This document shows, piece after piece, positions 47,630-57,278 of a stretch of 64,000 nt of DNA (position 1 is its first letter; each line of letters begins with the position of its first letter). The notes under the pieces are model-generated. The model saw nothing but the letters and a program-made list of their open reading frames with translations. It ran no database searches and was not told the origin of the DNA. Origin of the DNA: CAKZQX01 sp034436755 (lineage in GTDB: Bacteria > Chloroflexota > Chloroflexia > Chloroflexales > Chloroflexaceae); the NCBI GenBank assembly GCA_034436755.1, contig DAOTVB010000232.1, positions 23,524 to 87,523 of the forward strand, read 5' to 3'. Position numbers and translations under genes: made by a program.

Positions 47630-48457
47630 TCAGGCTTCGTCAGTCCCGGCGGGCAGGTTGCAGGCCAGCCGAAAGCCCAGAAACTCGTTGCGCACCGTCG
47701 GCAGCAGCCGGAAGCGGCAGGCACAGCGGGCAAATCCCTGCGGATTGGCGTAGCAGCCCCCCCGGAGAATCCGCCGCCCCGGTGCCTCCGGATCTTCGCG
47801 GCCGTCGGCGGGGGCGTAGGGATAGAGCCGATCCTGGGTGGCGGTCCACTCCCACGCATTGCCCGCCATATCCAGCAGGCCATACGGACTGGCTCCCGTG
47901 GAATAGTGACCGACCGGCGTGGTCTTGAGGCCGGACTCGCGGGTGTTGGCATGCGCCGAGTCGAATGTATTGCCCCAGGGGAAGAGGCGACCATCGGTCC
48001 CCCGCGCGGCATGCTCCCACTCGGCCTCGCGTGGCAGCCGGAACACTGTTTCCGGCCGGCGTAGTAGCGTCGTTTGCCCGGCGGTATCCACAAGGCGCAT
48101 CTCAATCGCGGCGAGTTGCTCGTTTAGCCAGGCGCAAAAGTTACGGGCATCATTCCAGCTTATATCAACAACCGGGTGATCGTGCAGTTCGGCGAGGGGC
48201 TGCGCCTGGTGCCAGTTCAGGGGCGGTTGCGCGCCGCTCGCCTGCACATAGGCGGCATAGAGCGCGGTAGTAACCGGTACGCGGGCCAGCGCAAAGGCCG
48301 GCACCGTCACCTGATGTTGGGGCGACTCTTCGCGGTAGCTCTCACGGGTGCCTCCATAGAGTTGGGCCAGCGTGCTCAGTTCCTGCTCCGGCGTGCCCAT
48401 CAAAAACGCCGCTTCCGGAATCGTGACAAACTCCGGGAGAAGTTCGCTCATATTCAT
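47630..48457 (-). CDS. SUMF1/FGE-sulfatase-domain protein
   Basis: 275 residues spanning a complete C-lectin-like SUMF1 fold: FVTIPEAAFLMGTPEQEL, VPVTTALYAAYVQ, VDISWNDARNFCAWLNEQL, LPREAEWEHAARG, YGLLDMAGNAWEWT and ILRGGCYANPQG. The cysteine pair of true formylglycine-generating enzymes (SxxCxxSYC-type) is not seen in its normal context, so a generic or regulatory SUMF1 role is more likely. ATG 48457 or 48451 may be the start. No sulfatase gene is nearby. Confidence 0.83.
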   Translation of the reverse strand: MNMSELLPEFVTIPEAAFLMGTPEQELSTLAQLYGGTRESYREESPQHQVTVPAFALARVPVTTALYAAYVQASGAQPPLNWHQAQPLAELHDHPVVDISWNDARNFCAWLNEQLAAIEMRLVDTAGQTTLLRRPETVFRLPREAEWEHAARGTDGRLFPWGNTFDSAHANTRESGLKTTPVGHYSTGASPYGLLDMAGNAWEWTATQDRLYPYAPADGREDPEAPGRRILRGGCYANPQGFARCACRFRLLPTVRNEFLGFRLACNLPAGTDEA

Positions 48458-48556
48458 AAACCATATTCCATCTGTTCCAATCCGTGATCCGTAGTCCCCA
48501 GTGTACCACCGATCAAAAACGCGGGAACATCCGGATCACGGACAGCAGATGACGGA

Positions 48557-51500
48557 TTACGGTAAGCCGGGGAGCGCAAGTTCGGCTTCATGCAGCGTAA
48601 TGCGTTCCAACTCCACCTGGGCCTGTGCCGCCCAATCCCCCGGGCCACCATGGATGATCACATCCTCGAATGAGGCGACGGCCTCTTCATAGCGACCCAG
48701 GTTCTCCTCGGCCAGGCCCTGGTAGAAGCGCGCCGCCGGATAGCGCCCACCCTGCGCCAGCACGGCCTGCTCAAAGGCATTGCGCGCCTTCTGCATCTCG
48801 TTCTGCGCCATGTAGGTCTGGCCCAGCCAGAAGTAGGCTTCCGCAAAGTTGGACTGTAGGGCAACCACGCGCTGCAGGTCGCGCATAGCATCTTCGTGAT
48901 TTTCACGCTCAATGTAGAGCAGGGCCCGCCGGTAGCGCACTTCGGGAATGCGATCATTGGCCTCAACTGCATCGTTGTAGACTTCGAGGGCCTCACTCAG
49001 ATTGCCCGCGGCCTTCAGCATATTGCCCCGGAACAGGAGCGCCTCGGCATACGCGGGGCGAATCTCAAGCGCCGCGCTAATACTCTCATTGGCGGCCTCC
49101 CGCTCGTTTAGCGCAAGCTGCACATGCGCCAGGCCCAGCCAGGCTTCCGGGAAATCACGTTTCAGCGCGAGGGCTTCCTGATAAGCCGACCGGGAACGCT
49201 CCATAAACTGCCGGTAGGTCTCCGCGCCCCGGACCGGATCAAGATCGGGCTGGCGCAGAAATGCCTCGGCCACCCAGAAATGCACCTGCGGATCGCTTGC
49301 GCCCGTCGGCAGATCCAGCGCTTCCTCAAAATAGCTCAGTGCCTGCTGCCAGTTCCCCCGGCTGGCGACCACCTGGCCCAACCCCAGCCGCGCATCGACC
49401 AGCGTGTTGTCCAGGTCGAGGGCCTGCCGGTAGTAGCGCTCGGCCTGATCATACCCGGCGGCCTGCGCCCCCGGCGCGGCATATGACATCTGCCGCGCAA
49501 TATCGCCCAGCGCTACCAGGGCATCGATCCGCAGTTCGCGCAGGATGGGATCATCGGAATTGGTCAACTCCAGTACCCGCTGCTCCGCTTCGGCGGCATA
49601 GTCCAGACTGTCCAGTTCCATGTAGGCCTGCCCCAGTCCATGGTGCGCCCTGGGATTATCCGGCTGTCTCTCAACAGCGCGCTTGAAAGCATCGGCGGCG
49701 ATACGCGGATTATCCTGATCAAGCAGCGCATTGCCGACCGCAATCAGATTGGACACATCGGTTATGCCGACCTCAAGCGCATCCTGGTAGGCTTGATTCG
49801 CCGCATCGGGCTGCTCCAGATCGTAGAGCAGGTTGCCTTTGAACAGCAGTGCCTCGGGGTATTCCGGACGGCGGGCAAGCGTGGCATCAACATTCTGGAG
49901 CGCATCTTCCAGCGTATCTTCCGACGCGCCTGACTCGGCCAGATTACGCTGGGTGCGGGCCAGGCCAAACCGGGCCTCCGGGTTGTTGGCCTCAATCTCC
50001 AGCACCTGCCGGTACACCGCTTGCGCCTCGGCAATTTCTCCCTGACGCATCAGGGTCTCGGCCATGCGCAGATGGATTACCGGATTGTCGGGACGCTGGT
50101 CCCGCAGCACCTCTAACTGGTTCAGCACCGCCGGCAGATCGCCCTCCTCCTCGGCAATATTGACCAGTTGCATCCGCGCCGGAAAAAAGAGCGCATTATT
50201 CGCAAGCGCCTGCTCCATAAACTGGCGCGCGGCCGCGCGTTCCTCGCCGTTGTTGCCGTTGTTGAGCCGCAACATCCCTTTGCCATAGTATCCCTCAGGG
50301 CGCGTCGGAGCCAGTTCGATCACCCGGTCATAGAGCGCCTCAACCTGAGCGCGGTCATACCCTTCTTCCAGACGGAGCGCGCGAGCATGGGCAATCAGAA
50401 TGGGCAGACTGCCGGGCCGCTCGGTGCGCAGATCGGCGAGTATGCGCTGCGCCTCTTCTAGTGGCGTCCCTGTATCTGAGAGCATGTCTTGCAGTCGGCT
50501 GACAACATTCTGCGGCCCGGTGCGGGTACGCCCGACCTCAGTCAAGACCAGTGCCTGGTAGTAACGCCGCCGATCAATATTGCGCTCGACACGCTCGGTC
50601 TGACCATTTGCCACCAGTCCGCTGCCGGGGGCATCAGCCGATGTTGCGGCAACCCGGCTACGCCAGATCTGGCGTAACTCTTCGCCAACCTCAACGGCGT
50701 TGCGTAGATGCTCCTGAACCACTGCCAGTTCGTTGGGCGGTGGCGGCGGAACAATCTCAAGCTCCCAGGTTAACCGGCCATGCGCATGCACCGTCCGGGA
50801 GAGTTCCAGCAATCCCCGCTGCTCACTCAACGCCGCCTGGAAATATTTAGTTATCAACTGTCGCTGATCGGTAGGAACCCTTTCGACATCTTGCCGGACC
50901 TGGCGGGACGCCGCATCAAGCGCGTTCTCGGCGGCATCCAGTCGCCCTGCCTGCCGATACGCCTGGGACAACTCCAGCAACACGGCGCTATTGTCGCCAA
51001 GCAGGTTGCGCGCCGGTTCGAGCGCGGCAACGGCTTCAGCGGGCGCTTCCTGCCGCTGGGCCAGGATACCCAGGTTGAACCGCAGTTCCCCCAGATCGCG
51101 CTCCACCTGGCGCATACGCCGGCTGGCGGTCAGCAGGGCACTCTCGGCCGCAAGCTCATCCCCGGCATCAAGCAAGATTGCCCCCAGGTTGTTATAGAGC
51201 AGGGCCGTTTCGTCCTCAGCCACCCCGCCGGGCCGCTCCAGCAGCGCCACGTAGGTGCCGGCAGCCTGAGCATACGCGCCGCGTGCCCAGAGTGCATTGC
51301 CGCGCAGCACCAGCGGCAGGGCCGGGTGTACCTGCGGGTAATCCGCCAGCAGATCGCCCAGTTTGACATAGGCAGTGTCAGCCCGGCCCTGGTTGTAATC
51401 GGCCAGCGCCATCAGCAGTCGTGGTAAGATCACCTGACCATTGATCGCCGTCTGTTCGTCCGTGAGAGTGTAGGAGTGGGGCATGCTAAAGCGGCCCATA

Positions 51501-52117
51501 TAGCCGATCCAGGCGTTCGGGCCATAGGTGCCCTGGGGGGCATAGGTCAATCGGGGAAACAGCGTGGTATCATTCAGCAGCCCACCGGAGGAGACCCGCC
51601 CCCAGACCAGCACATCCGCCTGCCGATCCTGCACCAGCGCGAGGGCATCGGCGGTATCAGTCGGCACTGACCCGGCTGACCGCACAACGACATTTGCATA
51701 GTTGTTGTTGTCGGCATACGCCCGCAGTTCCTCGATCAGCGCATCGGCGACATTCTGCCCGGTACGGGGATCACTCTCTTCCTGAAAGGGCGCAACCAGG
51801 ATCACAAAATCGTCCGCCGCGTGCGCATCCCCCAGACTGCTAACCAGGAGCAACAGGATAATGAGCAGGGGCACCCCGATAAGCACAAACCCCGGCATGC
51901 GGCCCCAGAACGACTTACGCGAATCCGCCGCTGACTCATCCGCCTCATCGTCAACCAGGTGGGGCACTTCCACGCCATTCTCATTCACGAGGCGCTGCTC
52001 AATAATGGTATTCTCTTGATCATCATCGTCGGACTGGCGGTCACGCTTATGCGATGAACGTTCCCCACCACGCGGAAACTTTGTCAGCAGACTGGAGAGG
52101 TTATCACGAAAACCCAT
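48557..52117 (-). CDS. Large membrane-anchored TPR protein
   Basis: 1186 residues. A charged N-terminal 70 residues (RGGERSSHKRDRQSDDDDQE) precedes one transmembrane helix (GFVLIGVPLLIILLLLVSS). The rest is a mixed N-terminal domain with FVILVAPFQEESDPRTGQN and then about 20 tetratricopeptide-like repeats, e.g. NPRAHHGLGQAYMELDSLDY and PEAWLGLAHVQLALNEREAA. TPR scaffolds mediate protein interactions; the topology suggests repeats outside the cytoplasm. Its start is 12 bases after the stop of the GGDEF regulator gene (same strand), so the two are probably one operon. GAGGAAC precedes the ATG. Confidence 0.85.
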   Translation of the reverse strand: MGFRDNLSSLLTKFPRGGERSSHKRDRQSDDDDQENTIIEQRLVNENGVEVPHLVDDEADESAADSRKSFWGRMPGFVLIGVPLLIILLLLVSSLGDAHAADDFVILVAPFQEESDPRTGQNVADALIEELRAYADNNNYANVVVRSAGSVPTDTADALALVQDRQADVLVWGRVSSGGLLNDTTLFPRLTYAPQGTYGPNAWIGYMGRFSMPHSYTLTDEQTAINGQVILPRLLMALADYNQGRADTAYVKLGDLLADYPQVHPALPLVLRGNALWARGAYAQAAGTYVALLERPGGVAEDETALLYNNLGAILLDAGDELAAESALLTASRRMRQVERDLGELRFNLGILAQRQEAPAEAVAALEPARNLLGDNSAVLLELSQAYRQAGRLDAAENALDAASRQVRQDVERVPTDQRQLITKYFQAALSEQRGLLELSRTVHAHGRLTWELEIVPPPPPNELAVVQEHLRNAVEVGEELRQIWRSRVAATSADAPGSGLVANGQTERVERNIDRRRYYQALVLTEVGRTRTGPQNVVSRLQDMLSDTGTPLEEAQRILADLRTERPGSLPILIAHARALRLEEGYDRAQVEALYDRVIELAPTRPEGYYGKGMLRLNNGNNGEERAAARQFMEQALANNALFFPARMQLVNIAEEEGDLPAVLNQLEVLRDQRPDNPVIHLRMAETLMRQGEIAEAQAVYRQVLEIEANNPEARFGLARTQRNLAESGASEDTLEDALQNVDATLARRPEYPEALLFKGNLLYDLEQPDAANQAYQDALEVGITDVSNLIAVGNALLDQDNPRIAADAFKRAVERQPDNPRAHHGLGQAYMELDSLDYAAEAEQRVLELTNSDDPILRELRIDALVALGDIARQMSYAAPGAQAAGYDQAERYYRQALDLDNTLVDARLGLGQVVASRGNWQQALSYFEEALDLPTGASDPQVHFWVAEAFLRQPDLDPVRGAETYRQFMERSRSAYQEALALKRDFPEAWLGLAHVQLALNEREAANESISAALEIRPAYAEALLFRGNMLKAAGNLSEALEVYNDAVEANDRIPEVRYRRALLYIERENHEDAMRDLQRVVALQSNFAEAYFWLGQTYMAQNEMQKARNAFEQAVLAQGGRYPAARFYQGLAEENLGRYEEAVASFEDVIIHGGPGDWAAQAQVELERITLHEAELALPGLP

Positions 52118-52129
52118 TGTTCTGTTCCT

Positions 52130-53470
52130 CTATTCATGGACCTCTACCTGGGACAGCAAACCATCAACAACTCCGACCAGCTCGGTGGCAGAAAAAGGCT
52201 GAAGGATCGACATCGTTGCGCCATGGGCAATACTCCGTTCCTGATCCTCTTGCCGCGCAACCAGGGTCAGCAGCGGCAGTTGCGGAGCCAGCGTGCGCAG
52301 TTTCAGACAGAAATCCCAGACATTCCGGCCCAGTCGGGCATCGGCAATGACCAGATCGGGCATACCTGCCTCACGCGATAGCAAGGCGCGTGCCTCGGGC
52401 ACCCCCGGAACGAGCAACATCTGATAGAAGTGATCATGCAGCAGTTCGTACAACTCCTGACAGAGCAGATCATCGGCGCTGAGCAGCAGCAGCACCGGCA
52501 GAGAAACCCGCCGGCGTTCGGTGGGGAACGGCCCGCTATCAACCTTGCGGCGGTCTACTTCGTAGCAACTTTCCGGCCGGGTTTTGGCAAACTGCTTCAT
52601 CTCGGTGGCGACCCGGCTAACTTCTTCATAATCGACAAAAGTGCGCTGCACATTGGTGACAACCCCGATCGAAATGGTTGTAATGGGAAAGTGACGCAAG
52701 ACGCCATCCCGGTCAGCGCCTTCCAGATAGCCGCGTTCCAGGTCGTCCGACTCGTAGAGGTAACGTACCCGCTCATCAAAGCGCTCGATAACAGTGGTAC
52801 AGAGCGCCTCCAGGACGCACGGCGTGGTAATCACCGCGAAGTCGTCCCCGCCGATATGCCCGATAAAATCACTGCCCTTCTGATGCATCATCACGCTCTC
52901 GATCAGGACATCGGCGACCAGTTTGATCATCCGGTCGCCGCGCGCAAACCCATACACATCATTAAAGGACTTGAAGTTATCCAGATCAAGATAGACCAGG
53001 GCGAAGGGTTCGCCGCTCTTAATCCGGTACTTCAACTCCTCGGTGAGCAGCACATTCCCGGCGAGGCCCGTTAGCGGGTTATGGACGGGGCGTTGGGCGG
53101 CCCGGCGCAGATGGCCTTTGACGCGGGCGACCAGTTCATCGGTATTGAACGGCTTGGTGATATAGTCATCCGCGCCACTCTCAAACCCAGTGACCACTTC
53201 CCCGGAGGCGGACTTCGCCGTTACAATAATAATCGGCAGGTGCGAGGTACGGGTATCATTGCGCAGTTGGCGAATAGCTTCATACCCATCCATGTGCGGC
53301 ATCATCAGATCGATCAGCAACAGATCGGGCATGATCTCCTGGGCCATACGCACAAGTTGATAGCCGTTGGTAGCGATATACAGCTCGTAACCCTGACTTT
53401 CGAGAGTAATCGAGATGAGATAACGGATTGTCGGGTCATCGTCAGCAATCAGAATACGTTTTGGTATCAC
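52130..53470 (-). CDS. REC-GGDEF-REC response regulator (diguanylate cyclase-like)
   Basis: 446 residues. The N-terminal receiver has ILIADDDPTIRYLI, the phospho-acceptor in LLLIDLMMPHMDGYEA, and conserved Lys in DDYITKPF. The GGDEF domain has YLDLDNFKSFNDVYGFARGD and the active-site GGDDF (HIGGDDFAVI), a conservative GGDEF variant. The C-terminal 130 residues form a second, degenerate receiver (VLLLLSADDLLCQELYELL, DLVIADARLG). The predicted output is cyclic di-GMP synthesis gated by phosphorylation. No partner kinase is in the window. Confidence 0.9.
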   Translation of the reverse strand: MIPKRILIADDDPTIRYLISITLESQGYELYIATNGYQLVRMAQEIMPDLLLIDLMMPHMDGYEAIRQLRNDTRTSHLPIIIVTAKSASGEVVTGFESGADDYITKPFNTDELVARVKGHLRRAAQRPVHNPLTGLAGNVLLTEELKYRIKSGEPFALVYLDLDNFKSFNDVYGFARGDRMIKLVADVLIESVMMHQKGSDFIGHIGGDDFAVITTPCVLEALCTTVIERFDERVRYLYESDDLERGYLEGADRDGVLRHFPITTISIGVVTNVQRTFVDYEEVSRVATEMKQFAKTRPESCYEVDRRKVDSGPFPTERRRVSLPVLLLLSADDLLCQELYELLHDHFYQMLLVPGVPEARALLSREAGMPDLVIADARLGRNVWDFCLKLRTLAPQLPLLTLVARQEDQERSIAHGATMSILQPFSATELVGVVDGLLSQVEVHE

Positions 53471-53509
53471 GGGAATATGTTTCTAGGACTGTCGTCCATT
53501 GCTATCATT

Positions 53510-53551
53510 GGTGTTCCAGGGCAAACGCATGCTTTGCGTACCGGAACACCA
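53510..53551. repeat. Palindrome in the 53471-53933 gap
   Basis: GGTGTTCCAGG and CCGGAACACC enclose a smaller pair GCAAACGC/GCGTxxC. The rest of this 463-base gap shows AT-rich sequence upstream of fmt (TATACT at 53874) but no supported gene or clear promoter. Confidence 0.4.
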
Positions 53552-53933
53552 GCTTCTTCCTGGACTGTGCAGTTTTACCATCGCCGTGTCACCCCGTCAA
53601 CCCGAACATACCCGTTCCGGCATGCGATGGGGGCGAGCGTACGCCTGTATATCCTGACAGCGTTGGAGCAATGGATGGGACGTTAGGATCGATGTGTTGC
53701 ACGATCCTGGTTACATAGTCGCCGGAACCAGGTACGGCACGTTGGTATCATATACTGTTTATATAAACGCTTCCATCGGACCAGGCAATCGGTTTTACCA
53801 GACGTATCTGGTATTGACACCTGCGCAGCGCGGGGCACAGAAGGCGCTGGTATGCAGAACAGTAGATAATATTATACTATAGTGTGAGAGACACTGGCAA
53901 CCATCTGAAAGAAAGCGGGAGGAGGCTGACGCC

Positions 53934-54866
53934 ATGCGCATAGTATTTCTCGGCAGTCCGGCTTTTGCTGTCTATCCATTGAACGCCCTGGCCCAGGCGG
54001 GGTACGAAATCGTCGGCGTCGTTACGCAGCCGGATCGCCCCGCCGGACGGAAACGGACCATGACCCCGCCACCCGTGAAGGAAGCGGCGCAGCAATTGGA
54101 CCTGCCGATCATCCAGCCGTCCACCCTGCGTGACCCGGCCGTGGTTGCGCAACTGGAGGCGCTGCACCCCGATGTCGGGATTGTGGCGGCATATGGCGAG
54201 ATTCTGCGGAAAGCGGTCCTGGCGATCCCGCCGCTGGGCTATCTCAATATTCATCCGTCGCTGTTGCCGCTGCACCGGGGACCAATGCCGGTTGCCGGAG
54301 CCATTCTGGCCGGTGACACGGAAACGGGGGTGACAATTATAAAGTTGACACCCGGCATGGATAGTGGTCCGATTCTGGCGCAGGCAACGGTGCCGCTACT
54401 ACCCACGGCCCGGACTGGTGTGCTGAATGACGAACTATTCCAACTGGGTGCGCAGTTGCTGCTGGAGGTGCTGCCGCGTTATGCCGCCGGTCAGATTACG
54501 CCGCGCGAGCAGGATCACAGCCAGGCAACCGCTACTAAACTCCTGTCCAAGGAAGATGGCCTGGTTGATTGGTCCCAGCCGGCCCAGGTGATTGAACGCA
54601 TAATCCGAGCCTATGATCCCTGGCCCAGCGCCTTTACCACCTGGCAGGGGCAGCAACTCAAACTGCTTGATGCCACCGTTCAACCGGACAGCGTTGGTGA
54701 AGCGGCCCCCGGCACGATTGTTGGAACAGCCGAAGGACCGCTGGTCGCAACCGGAAGCGGCGCACTGGAACTACGCGAGGTACAACCGGCCGGCAAGCGC
54801 CCGATGACGGGGCGCGCCTGGCTGAGTGGTCAACAGAATGCCGTCGGTCAGCGCCTGAGGAGTTAG
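53934..54866 (+). CDS. fmt: Methionyl-tRNA formyltransferase
   Basis: 310 residues. The N-terminal formyltransferase domain starts MRIVFLGSPAFAVYPLNAL and carries the 10-formyl-THF site signature LNIHPSLLPLHRGPMPVAGA with Asp in TPGMDSGPIL. The C-terminal OB-like domain includes LVDWSQPAQVIERIIRAYDP. It formylates initiator Met-tRNA. ATG 53934 follows GGGAGGAGG. No def neighbour is present. A family A element follows. Confidence 0.95.
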   Translation: MRIVFLGSPAFAVYPLNALAQAGYEIVGVVTQPDRPAGRKRTMTPPPVKEAAQQLDLPIIQPSTLRDPAVVAQLEALHPDVGIVAAYGEILRKAVLAIPPLGYLNIHPSLLPLHRGPMPVAGAILAGDTETGVTIIKLTPGMDSGPILAQATVPLLPTARTGVLNDELFQLGAQLLLEVLPRYAAGQITPREQDHSQATATKLLSKEDGLVDWSQPAQVIERIIRAYDPWPSAFTTWQGQQLKLLDATVQPDSVGEAAPGTIVGTAEGPLVATGSGALELREVQPAGKRPMTGRAWLSGQQNAVGQRLRS

Positions 54867-55033
54867 CCGGGATGCTGTGCTGCGTATGTAGGCAACATTA
54901 ACTACTTCTTATCTTGACGCGCTTCCCGATTTCACCGTATAATCGAAGCGACACGCCTACGGTGGTAACGCTGCTGTTTATCCTGGTATTTGCAGCACTA
55001 TCCGGGCTATGAACAGCCAATGTTGTCAGATAA

Positions 55034-55229
55034 CAGGACGTACGCGGTGGGCATACAAACCGGACGTTTCACCCGCTGGAAGCCTGATGCGCCTGCGGCA
55101 GCATGGTACGTGATCTATCTTGTTCACAAAAAATCTACACTTTGTGCAAATTTTTTGTGAACAAGACTGAAATCTTCCGCCCTGCCGGAGGCGAAGAGCT
55201 TCGTTCGCGGGGGACTGCGTAACTCGTGT
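55034..55229. mobile_element. Family A non-coding element, copy 5, with 8-bp target duplication
   Basis: 196 bp flanked by identical TCAGATAA (55026-55033 and 55230-55237). Termini are CAGGACGTACGCGG and CTGCGTAACTCGTG. Internal landmarks GCCTGCGGCAGCATGGTACG, central hairpin TTGTTCACAAAAAATCTACA and CTTCCGCCCTGCCGGAGG are all present. This is the clearest target-site duplication in the window. Confidence 0.88.
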
Positions 55230-55237
55230 CAGATAAC

Positions 55238-55290
55238 AAGACGTACGCGGTCACTGACCCGGAAGGTATGTCAGCCTCCGATTGGATCGA
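55238..55290. mobile_element. Family A element fragment next to copy 5
   Basis: CAAGACGTACGCGGTCACTG and AGCCTCCGATTGG resemble the terminus and inner landmark of family A in the opposite orientation, but the rest is missing. Confidence 0.5.
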
Positions 55291-55347
55291 TGGCCCTTTT
55301 GCTTTCATCAGCATAGCACAACAACTTGTGGCAGGAGGTATCTGATT

Positions 55348-55782
55348 ATGCCGGCATTTAAGGACCAGGCCGAACTCCGGCACTACCTGGGAATACTCTA
55401 CGATGAAGCCAAATGTGATGCCCGCATCGCACCCAAAATCCGCGACGCCGGCATGATCGTACGGTTTCGCTACGATGACCCTCAGGATGTTGTGACAATG
55501 AATGTTACTGCGCCACCAACTCAACCTGGAGCATATTTTGATGTGCTCTGGGGCGAAGACACGGGGCTCAAGCCGACTGTCGAAATGAGCATGAAGGCTG
55601 ATATTGCCCATGCCTTCTGGCATGGTCGTGTTAACCTGATGCAGGCACTGACACGCCGCCAGATTATCGCCAAAGGCCCCATTCCAAAGATACTCAGACT
55701 GCTCCCGGCCGTTGAGCCGATGTACGAGATGTATCCGCGCCTGCTACGCGCGGCCGGCCGCGACGATCTGGTGCTGACATAG
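55348..55782 (+). CDS. SCP2-like (sterol carrier) domain protein
   Basis: 144 residues. Hydrophobic beta/alpha pattern typical of the SCP2 sterol-binding superfamily: VRFRYDDPQDVVTMNVTAPP, GLKPTVEMSMKADIAHAFWHG and INLMQALTRRQIIAKG-like segment (VNLMQALTRRQIIAKGPIPK). Probably a cytosolic lipid-binding protein; ligand unknown. ATG 55348 follows GGCAGGAGG. Family A elements occupy the region directly upstream. Confidence 0.72.
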   Translation: MPAFKDQAELRHYLGILYDEAKCDARIAPKIRDAGMIVRFRYDDPQDVVTMNVTAPPTQPGAYFDVLWGEDTGLKPTVEMSMKADIAHAFWHGRVNLMQALTRRQIIAKGPIPKILRLLPAVEPMYEMYPRLLRAAGRDDLVLT

Positions 55783-55871
55783 CTGCGTCAGGTGTGTTCC
55801 GCCACCCGGCTTACCAGTTGATCTATCAGGAGATGGCTTGCCTGGTGCAACCATCATAAGTTACAGACCTT

Positions 55872-56483
55872 ATGACGAGTAGTGATGAGATGTATGAGCG
55901 CGGGGTCGAGGATGCCGCGCACGATGAGCTAAACCCCTTTTACTACCAGCACTACTACTACTATCGACGCGGTTATGATGAGACCCGCCGCTATATGCGC
56001 CGTACCGGCGGGAATCAGCCAGGGTTGCCGCAACCCCGGCGCTGGCTCTTCCTGGTCGGGGTTCTCCTGCTGGTGCTGGCCGGCGCTGGTCTGGCGTTTC
56101 TGCCGGCGCAGCCGGCCAACAATGCCGGTACGGCGGACACCCCGCCAGTTGAGCGCATGCCGGCGGCAGCGGAGAGTATCGTCGCCAACGTTCAACCACC
56201 CACCCAGACGCCCCTACCGCCCTCCAGCCCGACGCCGGAAGGGTTGTATGTGGGCCGCTCGGCGCGGGTTGCCAACGTCGGCACAACGCCGCTGCTGGCC
56301 CGTAGCGAACCCGGGACGCAATATCCGGTCCAGGCACGCTTCCCCGAGAATATGCAGGTGACGATTGTTGATGGACCGGTGGTCGCCGATAATTACACCT
56401 GGTGGCGGGTAGAAGGCGAGACCGGCAGCGGCTGGAGCGCCGAACGCAGCCAGGAAGGAAATCTCTGGCTGATACCGGAGTAA
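55872..56483 (+). CDS. Membrane protein with extracellular SH3-like domain
   Basis: 203 residues. The tyrosine-rich N-terminus (FYYQHYYYYRRGYDETRRY) precedes a transmembrane helix (WLFLVGVLLLVLAGAGLAFL), then a Pro-rich linker (TQTPLPPSSPTPEG). The C-terminal 75 residues look like a bacterial SH3 domain (VGRSARVANVGTTPLLARSE, MQVTIVDGPVVADNYTWWRV). It may bind peptidoglycan or a partner outside the membrane. The cluster of tyrosines is unusual and might be phosphorylated. Confidence 0.72.
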   Translation: MTSSDEMYERGVEDAAHDELNPFYYQHYYYYRRGYDETRRYMRRTGGNQPGLPQPRRWLFLVGVLLLVLAGAGLAFLPAQPANNAGTADTPPVERMPAAAESIVANVQPPTQTPLPPSSPTPEGLYVGRSARVANVGTTPLLARSEPGTQYPVQARFPENMQVTIVDGPVVADNYTWWRVEGETGSGWSAERSQEGNLWLIPE

Positions 56484-56487
56484 CACG

Positions 56488-57201
56488 CTACTCTGACTCC
56501 GCCGCCGAGGATACCGGTGCAGTAAGTGGTTGCTTCGCCGGCAGTTGCTGCTGATCAGCATACACCCCCCGATACTCTGCCGGCAACAGCGCAGCAATCC
56601 TCAGCATCATTTCGGTTGTCAGGTGTTCCATTAGATCCGGTGGAATTTTGCCCTCAGCCGTTGGTTCAATCCGGTATGGCTCACCAATCCGTAGCTTGAC
56701 CGGCTTGCCGCGTAGCACACCACTCAGCCCATGCTCCGTGCCGATGACGGCAACCGGTATCAGCGGTACCTGCGCCCGCATCGCCAGGCGTACCGCGCCT
56801 CCCCGGCCCTTCTGCAGCAGACCATTCCGGCTGCGATGTCCTTCGGGGAAGATCAACAGGATTGCTCCTGCGCGCAGTGCCTCGGTCGCCGTCTCCAGCG
56901 CAGCCAGATCGCCCCGCCCGCGCTTGATGGGAATAACCAGCATGGCGCGAAAAAACCATCTCCATATCGGCTTCTCGAAGAGTTCGGCCTTACCTAACCA
57001 GGAGAGGCGGTAGGCGAACGGCAGGAGCCCACCAACAACCGGGATATCGACCCAGTGGATATGGTTCATCACCAGGATCATACCGGTCTGCTCACGCGGC
57101 GGCAAATGCTCCAGACCTTCAATTCGCAAGCGCCACCAGCCGATCTTCCGCATGGCGTGGATCAGTGTGTGCGAGATGAAATAAATTATCTTGCCAACCA
57201 T
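56488..57201 (-). CDS. plsC: 1-acyl-sn-glycerol-3-phosphate acyltransferase (PlsC family)
   Basis: 237 residues. The acyltransferase H-x4-D motif is NHIHWVDIP near residue 46, followed by FPEGHRSRNG and a hydrophobic N-terminus. It would acylate lysophosphatidic acid in phospholipid synthesis on the cytoplasmic membrane face. ATG 57201 follows GAGGATTG. It is convergent with the SH3-like gene, 4 bases apart. Confidence 0.9.
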   Translation of the reverse strand: MVGKIIYFISHTLIHAMRKIGWWRLRIEGLEHLPPREQTGMILVMNHIHWVDIPVVGGLLPFAYRLSWLGKAELFEKPIWRWFFRAMLVIPIKRGRGDLAALETATEALRAGAILLIFPEGHRSRNGLLQKGRGGAVRLAMRAQVPLIPVAVIGTEHGLSGVLRGKPVKLRIGEPYRIEPTAEGKIPPDLMEHLTTEMMLRIAALLPAEYRGVYADQQQLPAKQPLTAPVSSAAESE

Positions 57202-57278
57202 CGCAATCCTCCAGCTCTCATACGTAACCCATGTGCTTCCGTAGCCTCCGGTAAGCCGAACATCTTATGGATTACGCC

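Noticed and set aside
47630..48457. True formylglycine-generating enzyme
   Set aside because: The canonical catalytic Cys spacing is not seen and there is no sulfatase neighbour, so only the SUMF1 fold is claimed.
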